This document shows positions 33,011 through 42,017 of a DNA stretch of 64,000 nt, one piece after another. A model generated the notes under the pieces. The model saw only the letters and a program-made list of their open reading frames with translations. It made no database searches and was not told the origin of the DNA. Source of the stretch: Jiangella endophytica (lineage in GTDB: Bacteria; Actinomycetota; Actinomycetes; Jiangellales; Jiangellaceae). The position numbers and the translations under genes are program-made. Location: contig NZ_QVAI01000018.1 in assembly GCF_003427025.1 (NCBI RefSeq), positions 62,001 to 126,000 on the forward strand, given 5' to 3'. The first letter of the stretch is position 1. Each line of letters starts with the position of its first letter.

Positions 33011-34263
33011 CCGGCCACCTCCAGCCCGGCGGGCTCCGAGGGTGCCTGGCTCGGGTCGGCAGGGACCAGGACCGGACCGGCCGTCGCAGAGCCGGCCATC
33101 GAGCCAACCGACGCCCGATCCGCCGCCGAGCCAACCGACGCCCGATCCGCCGCCGAGCCAACCGACGCCCGATCCGCCGCCGAGCCAACCGACGCCCGAT
33201 CCGCCGCCGAATCAGCCGCCGAGTCCGCCGTCGAATCAGCCGAGTCCGCCGATGTCCGGTCGTCCGGGGTCTGGCCGACTGGGGTCAGGTCGGCCAGGGC
33301 CAGGGCCGCCGGCCGTAGGCGAGCCGTCCTCAGGCGCGCCCGCCCGCCAGGAGCCGCACCGGCCGCCGGATCAGCCGGATCAGCCGGATCAGCCGGATCA
33401 GTCGGATCAGCTGGATCAGCCGGGTCAGTCGGATCAGCCGGGTCAGTCGGATCAGCTGGATCAGCCGGGTCAACCGGCGTCAGGGACGCCACGGCCGGGT
33501 GCGCCGGAGCCGCACCGGCCGCCGCCGGGCTCGTCGCAACCGCAGCCGCGGCCGCAGCCGTCGCAGTCGTCGTCGGAGCGGCCGCAGCCAGAGCCGTCGC
33601 CTCGGGGGCGGGGCCGCCGCCGGTCTCCAGGGCCTCGAGGTCGGCGCCGGACACCGTGCCGTCCGGCCCGGGCAGCCACAACCACGCCGACCGGGGCCGG
33701 GCGCCGGAACCTCGTCCGGACGCCTCGACCTTCACCCGCCGCCCGCGCAGGTGACCGCCACCCCGCTCCGAGCCCACCCACAGCGACGACGCCACGCGCA
33801 GGCGGGTCTGAGCGCCCTCCCAGTCGCCGACGGAGACCAGCGCCGTCCCGTGCCGCCGGGCCAGCGCGACGAGCCGCCGGCCCAGCTGCCCGGTGACCTG
33901 GACGGGCGGCCGCACCAGCACCACCTCGACCGACGTGAGCAGGACGGCGACCACCTCGGCCCACTGCGTGCCGGGATCTTCGACGACCACCACCCGGCCG
34001 AGATCGGCGCCCATGTCGGACGCCGCCAGCACGCCGAACTCGGACAGCCCCACCACCGCCGTCCACGCTCCGGCGGCCGTGGCCCCGGCCAGGAGCGCCA
34101 GCGGCAGCACCCCCGCTCCGTCGACTGCGACCACGTGCCCGCGACGCAGCCCGCCGAGTAGCGTGCGCAGGGCGGGTAGCACCGCGACCAGCTCGACCGG
34201 CTGGACGGCGAAACCCGCTCTGGCCAGCGCCGCTTCGGCCTGGTCGCGTCCCCGTACCGTCAC
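33007..34263 (-). CDS. imuA': Mutasome protein ImuA' with repeat-rich C-terminal extension
   Basis: A 418-residue RecA-like-fold protein of the SOS mutasome. The core (about residues 1-220) has LLGGLRRGHVVAVDGAG, VVGLSEFGVLAASDMGADL and VEVVLVRPPVQVTGQLGRRL, the known ImuA'/SulA-like landmarks. The last half is low-complexity: an Ala/Thr run, twelve Asp-Pro-Ala/Thr units, then four copies of DRASVGSAA. The mycobacterial protein lacks this tail. The GTG at 34263 was chosen because a perfect SOS box ends 11 bp upstream, so the mRNA would be near-leaderless. It is first gene of imuA'-imuB-dnaE2. Confidence 0.88.
   Translation of the reverse strand: MTVRGRDQAEAALARAGFAVQPVELVAVLPALRTLLGGLRRGHVVAVDGAGVLPLALLAGATAAGAWTAVVGLSEFGVLAASDMGADLGRVVVVEDPGTQWAEVVAVLLTSVEVVLVRPPVQVTGQLGRRLVALARRHGTALVSVGDWEGAQTRLRVASSLWVGSERGGGHLRGRRVKVEASGRGSGARPRSAWLWLPGPDGTVSGADLEALETGGGPAPEATALAAAAPTTTATAAAAAAVATSPAAAGAAPAHPAVASLTPVDPADPADPTDPADPTDPADPADPTDPADPADPADPAAGAAPGGRARLRTARLRPAALALADLTPVGQTPDDRTSADSADSTADSAADSAADRASVGSAADRASVGSAADRASVGSAADRASVGSMAGSATAGPVLVPADPSQAPSEPAGLEVAG
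33101..33208 (-). repeat. Four tandem 27-bp repeats in imuA'
   Basis: Four exact or near-exact 27-bp units at 33101, 33128, 33155 and 33182 encode DRASVGSAA four times. Near identity at DNA level points to recent expansion by slippage or recombination. It lies within coding sequence; spacerless, so not CRISPR. Confidence 0.9.
33368..33475 (-). repeat. Twelve tandem 9-bp repeats in imuA'
   Basis: Twelve 9-bp units of the form GGRTCARYY (plus strand) encode alternating Asp-Pro-Ala and Asp-Pro-Thr. The multiple of three keeps the frame whatever the copy number. Confidence 0.9.
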
Positions 34264-34273
34264 CCACTCATCG

Positions 34274-34289
34274 TCGAACACATGTTCGA
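34274..34289. promoter_or_regulatory. SOS box (LexA operator)
   Basis: TCGAACACATGTTCGA is a perfect 16-bp palindrome fitting the actinobacterial LexA consensus TCGAACnnnnGTTCGA. It lies directly upstream of imuA', so LexA should repress the whole imuA'-imuB-dnaE2 operon until DNA damage. Confidence 0.95.
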
Positions 34290-34922
34290 GAGGTGTCAAG
34301 TCGATCGGCCGTTGCCGCGGGTTGCCGAGACGATCCGGTACCTCACCAGGCGTTCTCCCCCTCCACCAGGCATGCATGCCTCGCAGAGCAAACACACGCC
34401 TAGGCAGGGACCTCAGATCACCGGCAAATCTCACCCAGTGGACACCACACGTGCCATGACGGCCCCGATCACGATCCAGCGACGACAACGGCGGCGACCA
34501 CACCCTCGCGACGGTCGCGAAAGCAGCGTCACGCCACGGCGAACGGCACACCACGGCAAACGGTCGGTCGCCAACCCCGGGGCGACGGTGCACACCAGAG
34601 CGGACCGTGCCCGCACTCCCCCGTCCCCCTGATAGCTGCCCGCACCGAGACCGCGAGGGTGCGGGTCAAGCGGTCATCGCCGGCGCGAAGCGCCCAACAG
34701 TCCGCTTGAGGCGCACCCTCGCGACTCAGACAATCGGCAGCAGGGGGACACCCAACTTTCGCCCCCGGCCAACCGGCTCAGCCGAAGCCGAAGCCGAAGC
34801 CGACCGGACCACAACGCACCCCGGATCCCAGCGCACGTGCCGGCGCCGCGCCGAATCCACGCAACCCACCACGTCTCCGGCCTTCTCTTACCAGCGCGCC
34901 CGGCTTGGCGCATGATCGAGAG
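34290..34922. other. Non-coding stretch upstream of the mutasome operon
   Basis: About 630 bp between the SOS box and the GNAT gene. Short open frames exist on both strands but none has a ribosome-binding site plus a protein-like composition. It contains a short GCCGAA hexamer run near 34783. No RNA gene or mobile element is recognised. Confidence 0.55.
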
Positions 34923-35531
34923 GTGCAGCCTTCGAATCACGTCGTCCGGCAGGCGCTGCGGTCCGACGTCGGCACGGTCGCGCGGGTGCTGGCCGAGGCG
35001 TTCGACGCCGATCCGGTCATGCGCTTCATCGTGCCGGCGCCGCGGCACCGGAAGCGGCTGACCGCGCTGTTCTCGTTCGAGACGCTGCTGAGCCAGCGCG
35101 GGTCGTGGGTGGCCGTGGTCGACGGGGAGATCGCCGGGGCGGCGCTGTGGGGGCTGCCGGGCGCCGGTCCGCCCGGGTTCTGGTCGACGCTGCGATACAG
35201 CCGGCACCTGCTGCGGGCGTTCGGGACGGGGTTGCCGAAGGCGATGCGGTCGTTCCGGGTCATCGAGGACGCCCATCCCACGTCGCCGCCGCACTGGTAC
35301 CTGCAGACGCTCGGGACGGCGCTGCCCGGACGGGGCGTCGGCGGCGCGCTGCTGCGGGACGGGCTGGCGCGGGCCGACGCGCAGGGGCTGCCGGCGTACC
35401 TGGAGTCGTCGGCGCCGGGGAACGTCGCGATCTACGAAAGGTACGGCTTCCAGCCGACCAGGGAGATCGTCCTGCCTGGCGGCCCCACACTGACGGCCAT
35501 GTGGCGCGAACCGGTCCGAGGGGGTCAGTAA
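34923..35531 (+). CDS. GNAT family N-acetyltransferase
   Basis: A 202-residue acetyltransferase starting at GTG 34923 (a TTG six codons earlier is possible). The acetyl-CoA-binding region reads YLQTLGTALPGRGVGGALLR, with the GxGxxG/A-type loop RGVGGAL, followed by the typical LESSAPGNVAIYERYGFQPT. The N-terminal half includes FDADPVMRFIVPAPRHRKRL, a pattern of small-molecule acetylating members. The substrate is unknown. It ends 10 bp before the S9 peptidase gene, so the two may be co-transcribed. Confidence 0.88.
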   Translation: MQPSNHVVRQALRSDVGTVARVLAEAFDADPVMRFIVPAPRHRKRLTALFSFETLLSQRGSWVAVVDGEIAGAALWGLPGAGPPGFWSTLRYSRHLLRAFGTGLPKAMRSFRVIEDAHPTSPPHWYLQTLGTALPGRGVGGALLRDGLARADAQGLPAYLESSAPGNVAIYERYGFQPTREIVLPGGPTLTAMWREPVRGGQ

Positions 35532-35541
35532 GGTCGGAGTC

Positions 35542-37668
35542 GTGGCCATCGACGCATCGACTCCCCCGCAGCCGTATCCCCCCGCCGCGCGCGGCGCCGA
35601 CGCCGACGTGCTGCACGGCGTCACGGTGCCCGACCCGTACCGCGGGCTCGAGGCCGAGGACGACCCCGCCACGCAGGCGTGGTCCAAGGCGCAGCGCGTG
35701 CTGTTCGACGAACACCGCACCGGCTGGCCGGCCCGCCCGGCGTTCGCCGACCGGCTGACGCGGCTGCTGCGCGCCGGTTCCGTCGGCGTCCCGGTCTGGC
35801 GCGGCGAGCGGGTGTTCCAGACCCGTCGCACGCCCGACCAGGAGCACGCCGTCCTGCTCACCGTCGACCCCGGCGGCGCCGAGCGCACGCTGGTCGACCC
35901 CGTCGCGCTCGACCCCTCCGGCGCCACCACGCTCGACGCGTGGCAGCCGTCCAAGGAGGGCGCCCTGCTGGCGTACCAGGTCTCCGAGGGCGGCACCGAG
36001 GAGTCGGTGCTGCGGGTGCTCGACGTCGAGACGGGCGAGGTGGTCGACGGCCCCATCGACCGCGCCCGCTACTCCCCCGTCGCCTGGCTGCCCGGCGGCG
36101 AGGCGTTCTACTACGTGCGCCGGCTGCCGAAGGGCTCCGTCCCCGCCGACGAAGACCAGTTCCACCGCCGCGTCTACCTGCACCGGCTCGGCACCGACCC
36201 CGCCGACGACGTCGAGATCTTCGGCTCCGGCATGGAGAAGACCAACTACTACGGCGTCTCGGTCAGCCGCGACGGCCGCTGGCTGACGGTCTCCGCCGCG
36301 CAGGGCACCGCGCCACGCAACGACGTCTGGATCGCCGGCTTCGGCGCCGACGCCGACCTCGCGGCTCCGCGGCTGCGCCCTGTCGTCGTCGGCCAGGACG
36401 CCAAGACGAGCCTGCACGTGGGCCGCGACGGCCGGCTGTACGTGTGGACCGACCTCGGGGCCCCGCGCGGCCGGCTCGCCGTCACCGACCCCGCGACGCC
36501 CGAGCCGGAGCACTGGCGCGATCTCCTGCCCGAGGACCCCGAGGCGGTGCTCGAGGACTTCGCCCTGCTCGACGGCGCCGAGCTGGACGCCCCGGTGCTG
36601 CTGGCATCGCGCACCCGGCACGCGATCTCGGAGGTCACGGCCCACTCGCTGGCCACGGGCGAGCCGCTGCACACGCTCGAGCTGCCCGGCATCGGCAGCG
36701 CCGGCGGGCTGTCCGAGCGGCCCGAGGGCGGGCACGAGGCGTGGTTCGCCTACACCGACCACACCGTGCCGGTGCGCATCCTGCACTACGACGCACGATC
36801 GCGGACGGTCTCGACGTGGGCCGACGCGCCCGGGGAAATCGAGGTCCGGGCCATCTCAGCAAAGCAGGTGACGTACCGGTCGAAGGACGGCACCGAGGTG
36901 CGCATGGTCATCGTGTCGCCGGCCGGCAGCGCCGACGGCGGCGCGCGGGCGCCGCGGCCGGCCGTCCTGTACGGCTACGGCGGCTTCAACATCGCGCTCA
37001 CGCCCGCCTACTCGGCCAGCATCCTGGCCTGGGTCGAGGCCGGCGGCGTGTGGGCCGTCGCCAACCTGCGCGGCGGCTCCGAGGAGGGCGAGGCGTGGCA
37101 CCGCGCCGGCATGCGCGAGCACAAGCAGAACGTGTTCGACGACTTCGCCGCGGCCGCCGAGTATCTCGTCGCCGAGGGCTGGACGACGAGCGACCAGCTG
37201 GCGATCTTCGGCGGGTCCAACGGCGGCCTGCTGGTCGGCGCCGCGCTCACCCAGCGCCCGGAGCTGTACCGCGCCGTCGTCTGCTCCGCGCCGCTGCTCG
37301 ACATGGTCCGGTACGAGAAGTTCGGGCTGGGCGAGTCCTGGAACGACGAGTACGGCACGGCGTCCGACCCGGTCGAGCTGGGCTGGCTGCTCGGCTACTC
37401 GCCCTACCACCACGTCCGCGACGGCGTCGAGTACCCGTCCGTGCTGTTCACGGTCTTCGACGGCGACAGCCGCGTCGACACCCTGCACGCCCGCAAGATG
37501 GCCGCCGCCCTGCAGGCCGCCACCTCGGGCGACCCTGCGACGCGGCCGGTGCTGCTGCGCGCCGAGGCCAACGTCGGACACGGCGCCCGGGCGGTCTCAC
37601 GCACCGTCGACCTCAGCGCCGACCAGCTCGGCTTCGTCGCCGCGCAGCTGGGACTGGAGGTGCGGTGA
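35542..37668 (+). CDS. Prolyl oligopeptidase family serine peptidase (S9A)
   Basis: A 708-residue cytosolic-type enzyme of full length, with no signal peptide. The N-terminal part contributes to the hydrolase fold ([17 protein letters not shown]), the middle (about 75-430) is a seven-bladed propeller, and the C-terminal catalytic domain has [13 protein letters not shown], nucleophile Ser near residue 559 in [15 protein letters not shown], Asp in FDGDSRVD and His near 680 in NVGHGAR. The triad is complete. It cleaves short proline-containing peptides. The GTG start is followed downstream by an overlapping MscS gene (GTGA). Confidence 0.93.
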   Translation: MAIDASTPPQPYPPAARGADADVLHGVTVPDPYRGLEAEDDPATQAWSKAQRVLFDEHRTGWPARPAFADRLTRLLRAGSVGVPVWRGERVFQTRRTPDQEHAVLLTVDPGGAERTLVDPVALDPSGATTLDAWQPSKEGALLAYQVSEGGTEESVLRVLDVETGEVVDGPIDRARYSPVAWLPGGEAFYYVRRLPKGSVPADEDQFHRRVYLHRLGTDPADDVEIFGSGMEKTNYYGVSVSRDGRWLTVSAAQGTAPRNDVWIAGFGADADLAAPRLRPVVVGQDAKTSLHVGRDGRLYVWTDLGAPRGRLAVTDPATPEPEHWRDLLPEDPEAVLEDFALLDGAELDAPVLLASRTRHAISEVTAHSLATGEPLHTLELPGIGSAGGLSERPEGGHEAWFAYTDHTVPVRILHYDARSRTVSTWADAPGEIEVRAISAKQVTYRSKDGTEVRMVIVSPAGSADGGARAPRPAVLYGYGGFNIALTPAYSASILAWVEAGGVWAVANLRGGSEEGEAWHRAGMREHKQNVFDDFAAAAEYLVAEGWTTSDQLAIFGGSNGGLLVGAALTQRPELYRAVVCSAPLLDMVRYEKFGLGESWNDEYGTASDPVELGWLLGYSPYHHVRDGVEYPSVLFTVFDGDSRVDTLHARKMAAALQAATSGDPATRPVLLRAEANVGHGARAVSRTVDLSADQLGFVAAQLGLEVR

Positions 37669-38714
37669 TCCCGATGATCGGCCTGCTGGCGGCGGGCGGG
37701 GTCGTCGGCACGGCCGGCCTCGTCGCCGCGCCCGAACTCACCCAGGCCGAGCAGTACTCCGCCGAATGGTGGCGCGACGTCCTGCTCGACGTGCCGCTGC
37801 GGCTGGCCGGCCTGATCCTCATCGCCGTCGTCACCCGCTACCTGCTGCACAAGTTCATCAACCGCATGGTCCGCCGCACGGTCGAGAAGGAGCCGCCGAA
37901 GGCCGTCCTCGGGTCCGCCCGGGCCGCCCGCATCGTGTTCGGCGGCGCCGGGGCGTACTCCGAGCGGCGGGCGCTGCGGGCCGAGACCATGGGATCAGTG
38001 CTGCGCAGCATCACGACGGTGCTGATCAGCGCCATCGCCGTGGTCACGGCGCTCGAGATGCTCGGCTACGCCGTGGGACCGGTGCTCGCGTCGGCCGGTG
38101 TCCTGGGCGTCGCACTCGGCTTCGGCGCGCAGAACCTCGTCAAAGACTTCCTCGCCGGCTCGGCCATGCTGCTCGAGGACCAGTACGGCGTCGGCGACGT
38201 CGTCGACATGGGCCACGCCGTCGGCACCGTCGAGGCCGTCAGCCTGCGCATCACCCGGCTGCGCTCCGTCGACGGCACCGTCTGGTACGTCCGCAACGGC
38301 GAGATCGTGCGCGTCGGCAACTCGTCCTACGGCTGGTCGCGGGCGCTGCTCGACGTCCACATCCCCGCCGACGCCGACGTCTCCCGCGCCAAGCGCCTGC
38401 TGGAGGAGGTCGTCACCGACCTCGCCGCCGACGAGCGCTGGTCCGAGCTGATCCTCGAACCCCCCGAGGTCTGGGGCGTCGAGGACCTCACCGCCGACGG
38501 CGTGCTGATCCGGGTGGTCATCAAGACCAAGCCGCTCGAGCAGTGGGGCGTCGCGCGAGAGCTGCGCGAACGCATCAAGCGCCGGTTCGACGCGGAACGG
38601 CTCACGCTGCCGGTCGCGACGGAGTCGCCCGCCCAGGCCGGCGGCGACCCGACGAACCCGCCGCCCGCGAGCTCCGGGTCCGCGCCGCCGGTGATCCCGC
38701 CGCACGAGCCCTGA
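37665..38714 (+). CDS. Small-conductance mechanosensitive channel (MscS family)
   Basis: A 349-residue channel. Membrane helices lie near residues 3-20, 45-65, 110-130 and 135-155. The pore-lining segment reads [26 protein letters not shown], the MscS hallmark, shown here in part as [18 protein letters not shown]. The beta domain begins [20 protein letters not shown]. The C-terminal 40 residues are Pro-rich and disordered. It opens on membrane tension to release solutes during osmotic downshift. The GTG start overlaps the peptidase stop. Confidence 0.9.
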   Translation: MIPMIGLLAAGGVVGTAGLVAAPELTQAEQYSAEWWRDVLLDVPLRLAGLILIAVVTRYLLHKFINRMVRRTVEKEPPKAVLGSARAARIVFGGAGAYSERRALRAETMGSVLRSITTVLISAIAVVTALEMLGYAVGPVLASAGVLGVALGFGAQNLVKDFLAGSAMLLEDQYGVGDVVDMGHAVGTVEAVSLRITRLRSVDGTVWYVRNGEIVRVGNSSYGWSRALLDVHIPADADVSRAKRLLEEVVTDLAADERWSELILEPPEVWGVEDLTADGVLIRVVIKTKPLEQWGVARELRERIKRRFDAERLTLPVATESPAQAGGDPTNPPPASSGSAPPVIPPHEP

Positions 38715-38829
38715 CCGGCCCGTCGCCCAGCCCTCAGGTGCGCGCCCGCCCAGCCCTCAGGTGTGCGCCGTCGCCTCGCCGGGGCGCGTCCCCCTGCGAG
38801 AACGCCCGCCGGTCGACTACGGTTCGGCC

Positions 38830-39870
38830 GTGACAGAACCTGACGAGGCTCCGCGGCCCACGGGCGATCCCGACGGCCCGCCCGCGGACCCACACCCCTA
38901 TCCACCGTCCACCTCACCACCGGCCCAGCAGGCCGCGCCGCACCAGGGCTCGGCTGCTGCCGTCCAGCCCAGCGAGGCCACGACCGGCCCGTTCGACGTG
39001 GTCCCCGAGGCGGGCCCGGCCGCTGCGGCGCCGTCACCCGAGGCGGCGCCGCCGGGACAGACGCCGTACCACCCGCAGCACGGTCAGGGTCACGTCGCGC
39101 CCGGCCAGCAGCCGGGCCAGTACCCGCCGGCGGGTTACCCGCCTCAGGGGTACGCGGCCCAGCCGGGCTATCCGCCGCAGGGACAGGCGCCGTACGCGCC
39201 ACCACCGGGGCAGGCGCCGTACGCCCCACCCGGCCAGGCCGCCTATCCGCCGCAGGGACAGCCCGGCTACGCACCGCAACCGGGGTACGCTCCGCCGCCC
39301 GGCTACCCGCCGCAGGGCCAGCCCGGCTACCCGCCGCCGCAGGGCTACTACCCGGCGCCGGGGCAGCAGCCGTACGGCTACGCGCCCTACCCGGGTGGGC
39401 AGCACCGGCCGGCGACGGCGATGCCGATCTACCTGACGGCGGCGCTGTTCCTGGCCTGCGCGGTGTTCACGTTGATCATCGCGCTGACCAACTGGTTCGG
39501 CACGCCTGGGCCGAACGCCATCGCGGCGCTGGTGGGGCTGGCGTTCTCCGGCGACGTCACCGGGAACGTCGACTTCGCCATCTCCGCCTCGATGACCGTC
39601 GGCTGCACGACCGCGACGGTCGCACTGCTGCTGTTGTTCCGGCTCGCCTTCGCCCGATGGATCCTCGTGGGCCTCGGCGGGCTGGTGATCATCGCGTACG
39701 TCGTCGGGGTCATCGATCTCGCGAGCAACGGCGCGGGGCGCTACATCGCCCTGCCGATCGTCGCGCTCGCGCTGTGGATCGCCTCGGTCGTCGTGTCGCT
39801 GCTACCCATCACGAGCCGGGCGTTCGCGCAGGCTCGCCGGACCTTCGGGTCCACCACCGGGCCGCACTGA
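38830..39870 (+). CDS. Pro/Gln/Tyr/Gly-rich membrane protein with four helices
   Basis: A 346-residue protein starting at GTG 38830. The first 195 residues are disordered with repeated [17 protein letters not shown]-type units. Then follow about four membrane helices ([20 protein letters not shown], a second near 250-275, [19 protein letters not shown] and [18 protein letters not shown]). Proline-rich heads of this kind are common on actinobacterial membrane proteins, where they may drive clustering or bind partner domains. No enzymatic domain is seen and the function is unknown. Confidence 0.8.
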   Translation: MTEPDEAPRPTGDPDGPPADPHPYPPSTSPPAQQAAPHQGSAAAVQPSEATTGPFDVVPEAGPAAAAPSPEAAPPGQTPYHPQHGQGHVAPGQQPGQYPPAGYPPQGYAAQPGYPPQGQAPYAPPPGQAPYAPPGQAAYPPQGQPGYAPQPGYAPPPGYPPQGQPGYPPPQGYYPAPGQQPYGYAPYPGGQHRPATAMPIYLTAALFLACAVFTLIIALTNWFGTPGPNAIAALVGLAFSGDVTGNVDFAISASMTVGCTTATVALLLLFRLAFARWILVGLGGLVIIAYVVGVIDLASNGAGRYIALPIVALALWIASVVVSLLPITSRAFAQARRTFGSTTGPH

Positions 39871-39989
39871 CGGCCTGAACGCGTCAGCGGGCACCTCACG
39901 CGTTGCCAGGCACCCGGGAGAGAGCGGGTGCCGCCGCGGAGGTGCACCACGGTCGGTTCGATCGTGGTGCACCCCTCCGCGCCAGAGGC

Positions 39990-40421
39990 TCAGGCGTCGG
40001 CGAGCGCCGCGTCGAGCGTGATGGTCGTGCCGGTCAGCGCCTTGCTCACCGGGCAGTTGGCCTTGGCGTCCTCGGCCGCGGCCACGAAGTCCTCGTTGGA
40101 GATGCCCGGCACCACGCCGCGCACCGTGATCTTGATGCCGGTGATGCCCTCGCCCGGCTGGAACGTCACGTCCGCGGACGTCTCCAGCGACGTGGGCGGC
40201 GTGCCGCCCTTCGTCAGCCCGTTGGAGAACGCCATCGAGAAGCACGACGAGTGCGCCGCCGCGATGAGCTCCTCCGGCGACGTCTTGCCGTCCGGCGTCT
40301 CCGCACGCGAGGCCCAGGTGACGTCGTAGGTGCCCACCTTCGACGAGTCGAGCGAGACGCGGCCGGCGCCCTCGAAGAGCGAGCCTTCCCAGCGCGTGGT
40401 GGCGGTGCGGGTCGTAGCCAT
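39990..40421 (-). CDS. OsmC/Ohr family peroxiredoxin
   Basis: A 143-residue hydroperoxide reductase-like protein. The two reactive Cys are in [11 protein letters not shown] and ANCPVSKAL and the catalytic-site Glu/Arg surroundings [11 protein letters not shown] are present. The start [15 protein letters not shown] is typical of OsmC (rather than Ohr) proteins. It detoxifies organic peroxides using thiols. Single gene, divergent from the truncated haemoglobin gene with 111 bp between, so a shared oxidative or nitrosative stress promoter region is possible (inference). Confidence 0.93.
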   Translation of the reverse strand: MATTRTATTRWEGSLFEGAGRVSLDSSKVGTYDVTWASRAETPDGKTSPEELIAAAHSSCFSMAFSNGLTKGGTPPTSLETSADVTFQPGEGITGIKITVRGVVPGISNEDFVAAAEDAKANCPVSKALTGTTITLDAALADA

Positions 40422-40532
40422 GAAACGTGTCCTCCCATGCGACGTGTGTGCGGCCGTCGTCCATCCTTCCCTGTCCGCTCCGCCGATGTGTGGCCAGGGG
40501 CACTTTGCATCTCGGGGATGCGGGCGACGACT

Positions 40533-40931
40533 ATGGAGGGCGTGACCACGCGCCTGGACAACTTCTACGACGCCGTCGGCGGCCACGAGACGTTCGTGAA
40601 GCTCGTGCACCGCTTCTACGAGGGCGTCGCCGCCGACCCGCTGCTGAAGCCGATGTACCCCGAGGAAGACCTCGGACCGGCGGAGGAGCGGCTGCTGCTG
40701 TTCCTGGAGCAGTACTGGGGCGGCCCGACGACCTACTCCGACCAGCGCGGTCACCCCCGGCTGCGCATGCGGCACGCGCCGTTCAAGGTCAACCCGGCGG
40801 CGCGCGACCGCTGGCTGCTACACATGCGGACGGCGGTCGACGAGCTCGATCTGCCGCCGATCTACCGCGACACCTTGTGGGACTACCTCGAGCGGGCGGC
40901 TCACTCCATGGTGAACACCTTCGAGGATTGA
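40533..40931 (+). CDS. glbO: Group II truncated haemoglobin
   Basis: A 132-residue 2-on-2 globin (129 residues if the GTG at 40542 is used). Features are [20 protein letters not shown] (with B10 Tyr), the loop [20 protein letters not shown], and the proximal His in [13 protein letters not shown] followed by [15 protein letters not shown] with the conserved G8 Trp. It binds oxygen and nitric oxide and may support respiration or NO/peroxide defence. The order glbO then alpha-glucosidase resembles the M. tuberculosis Rv2470-Rv2471 pair (from memory). Confidence 0.93.
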   Translation: MEGVTTRLDNFYDAVGGHETFVKLVHRFYEGVAADPLLKPMYPEEDLGPAEERLLLFLEQYWGGPTTYSDQRGHPRLRMRHAPFKVNPAARDRWLLHMRTAVDELDLPPIYRDTLWDYLERAAHSMVNTFED

Positions 40932-41165
40932 CGGAACCGGCTCACTCTCCGCCGAGCTGCTCCCGACGCACCTGTCGACCGGGGCCGCGGCGTTCTGGGT
41001 CGGGGTGGTCTCGTTCGGCCGCGTCCAGGACGAGGGCTCGACGGCGACCCGTTCGTCAGGTGCCGCGTGGTCGTGCGCCGGTTGCCGCGTGGTCGCCCTG
41101 TTCGCCGGGCGCGCCGTCACCCCGACCCCGGCCGCGCCGTCAGCGGACGCTTCCCCAGGGCGCCG

Positions 41166-41684
41166 TCAGCTGACGCCGAGCCGGGTCAGGATGCCGCGCA
41201 CGAACGCCGCCTGGCCGATGTGCTGGCTGTTGTCGCCCAGCACGCTGACCAGCCGCACGCCCATCGTCACCGGCGGATCCCAGTTCTCGTCGACGATCCG
41301 GTCCAGCGTCTCGTCGTCGAGTTCGCGCAGGAAGCCCTCGGTGATCTCATGCGTGGCGTCGTGGTAGCCGATGAGCAGCGCCGGATCGTCGACCACGACG
41401 GCCGCGACCTCCGCGCTGCCATGCCCGTACCCGGTCGCGCCGTGCGGGAACGGCAGCCCGAACCGGTCGGCCCAGCCGCCTGCCGTCCACACCTGGTCGA
41501 TGCCGGCCACATCGGCGACGTGGTCGTCCTGGATGCGGGTCAGGTGCCAGACCAGCCAGGCGATCGAGTTGGCGTCCGGGTCGACGCGGTAGGCGAGCTG
41601 GCTCGGGGTCAGCCCGCCGACCGTCGCATGGACCCGCTCGCGGATCCGTCCGAACGCGTCGATCAGCAGGTCGGGACCGTGCAC
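41166..41684 (-). CDS. DinB-fold (DUF664-like) protein, possible mycothiol-dependent enzyme
   Basis: A 172-residue four-helix protein. The family core reads LIDAFGRIRERVHATVGGL, AWLVWHLTRIQDDHVAD (first metal His), IGYHDATHEITEGFL and SVLGDNSQHIGQAAFVRG (last metal His). Three spaced His residues of this kind bind a divalent metal in DinB/bacillithiol- or mycothiol-transferase proteins. The GTG at 41684 has a GAGGAG site 10 bases upstream, preferred over the in-frame start at 41735. The substrate is unknown. Confidence 0.85.
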   Translation of the reverse strand: MHGPDLLIDAFGRIRERVHATVGGLTPSQLAYRVDPDANSIAWLVWHLTRIQDDHVADVAGIDQVWTAGGWADRFGLPFPHGATGYGHGSAEVAAVVVDDPALLIGYHDATHEITEGFLRELDDETLDRIVDENWDPPVTMGVRLVSVLGDNSQHIGQAAFVRGILTRLGVS

Positions 41685-42017
41685 GGTGCACCACTCCTCA
41701 GCGCTGGCGGTTGACGTGAACCGCCATGACACCACATCCGCTGCCGGCCGTGTTGCTCGACGCCGCGGCCGGCCGGTGATGCGGTCGTGAGCGCGTCGCC
41801 CCGTCGGCGGACGTGCCGGCGCGTGAGCCGGACGGCTACGGCGGCGCGATGGTGGCGGTCACGGAACCCGACGGCGCGGATCCGGCCGTGTTCGAGGGTG
41901 AGCACAGCGAGCCTCGCGCCGATACCGTCAATCCGCTTCGCTCAGACCTCGAGGGGCACGGGCGCGTCCGGGCAGAGCCGTCGCGCCTGCCGGAGGGCTG
42001 TTCTAGGCTGGTGTCCC
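41685..42017. other. Divergent promoter stretch before the alpha-glucosidase gene
   Basis: About 330 bp holding the promoters of the DinB-like gene (minus) and the GH13 gene (plus). Short open frames are present but none has protein-like composition or a convincing start. No repeat or RNA was recognised. Confidence 0.5.

Noticed and set aside
33101-33475. Regular repeats that could suggest a CRISPR array
   Set aside because: Units are 9 or 27 bp without spacers, keep the reading frame and encode DPA/T and DRASVGSAA within imuA'; no cas genes are near.
34282-34915. Small open frames upstream of the GNAT gene
   Set aside because: Their starts fall in or next to the SOS box or lack ribosome-binding sites, and the peptides are Arg/Pro/Thr-rich without domain features.
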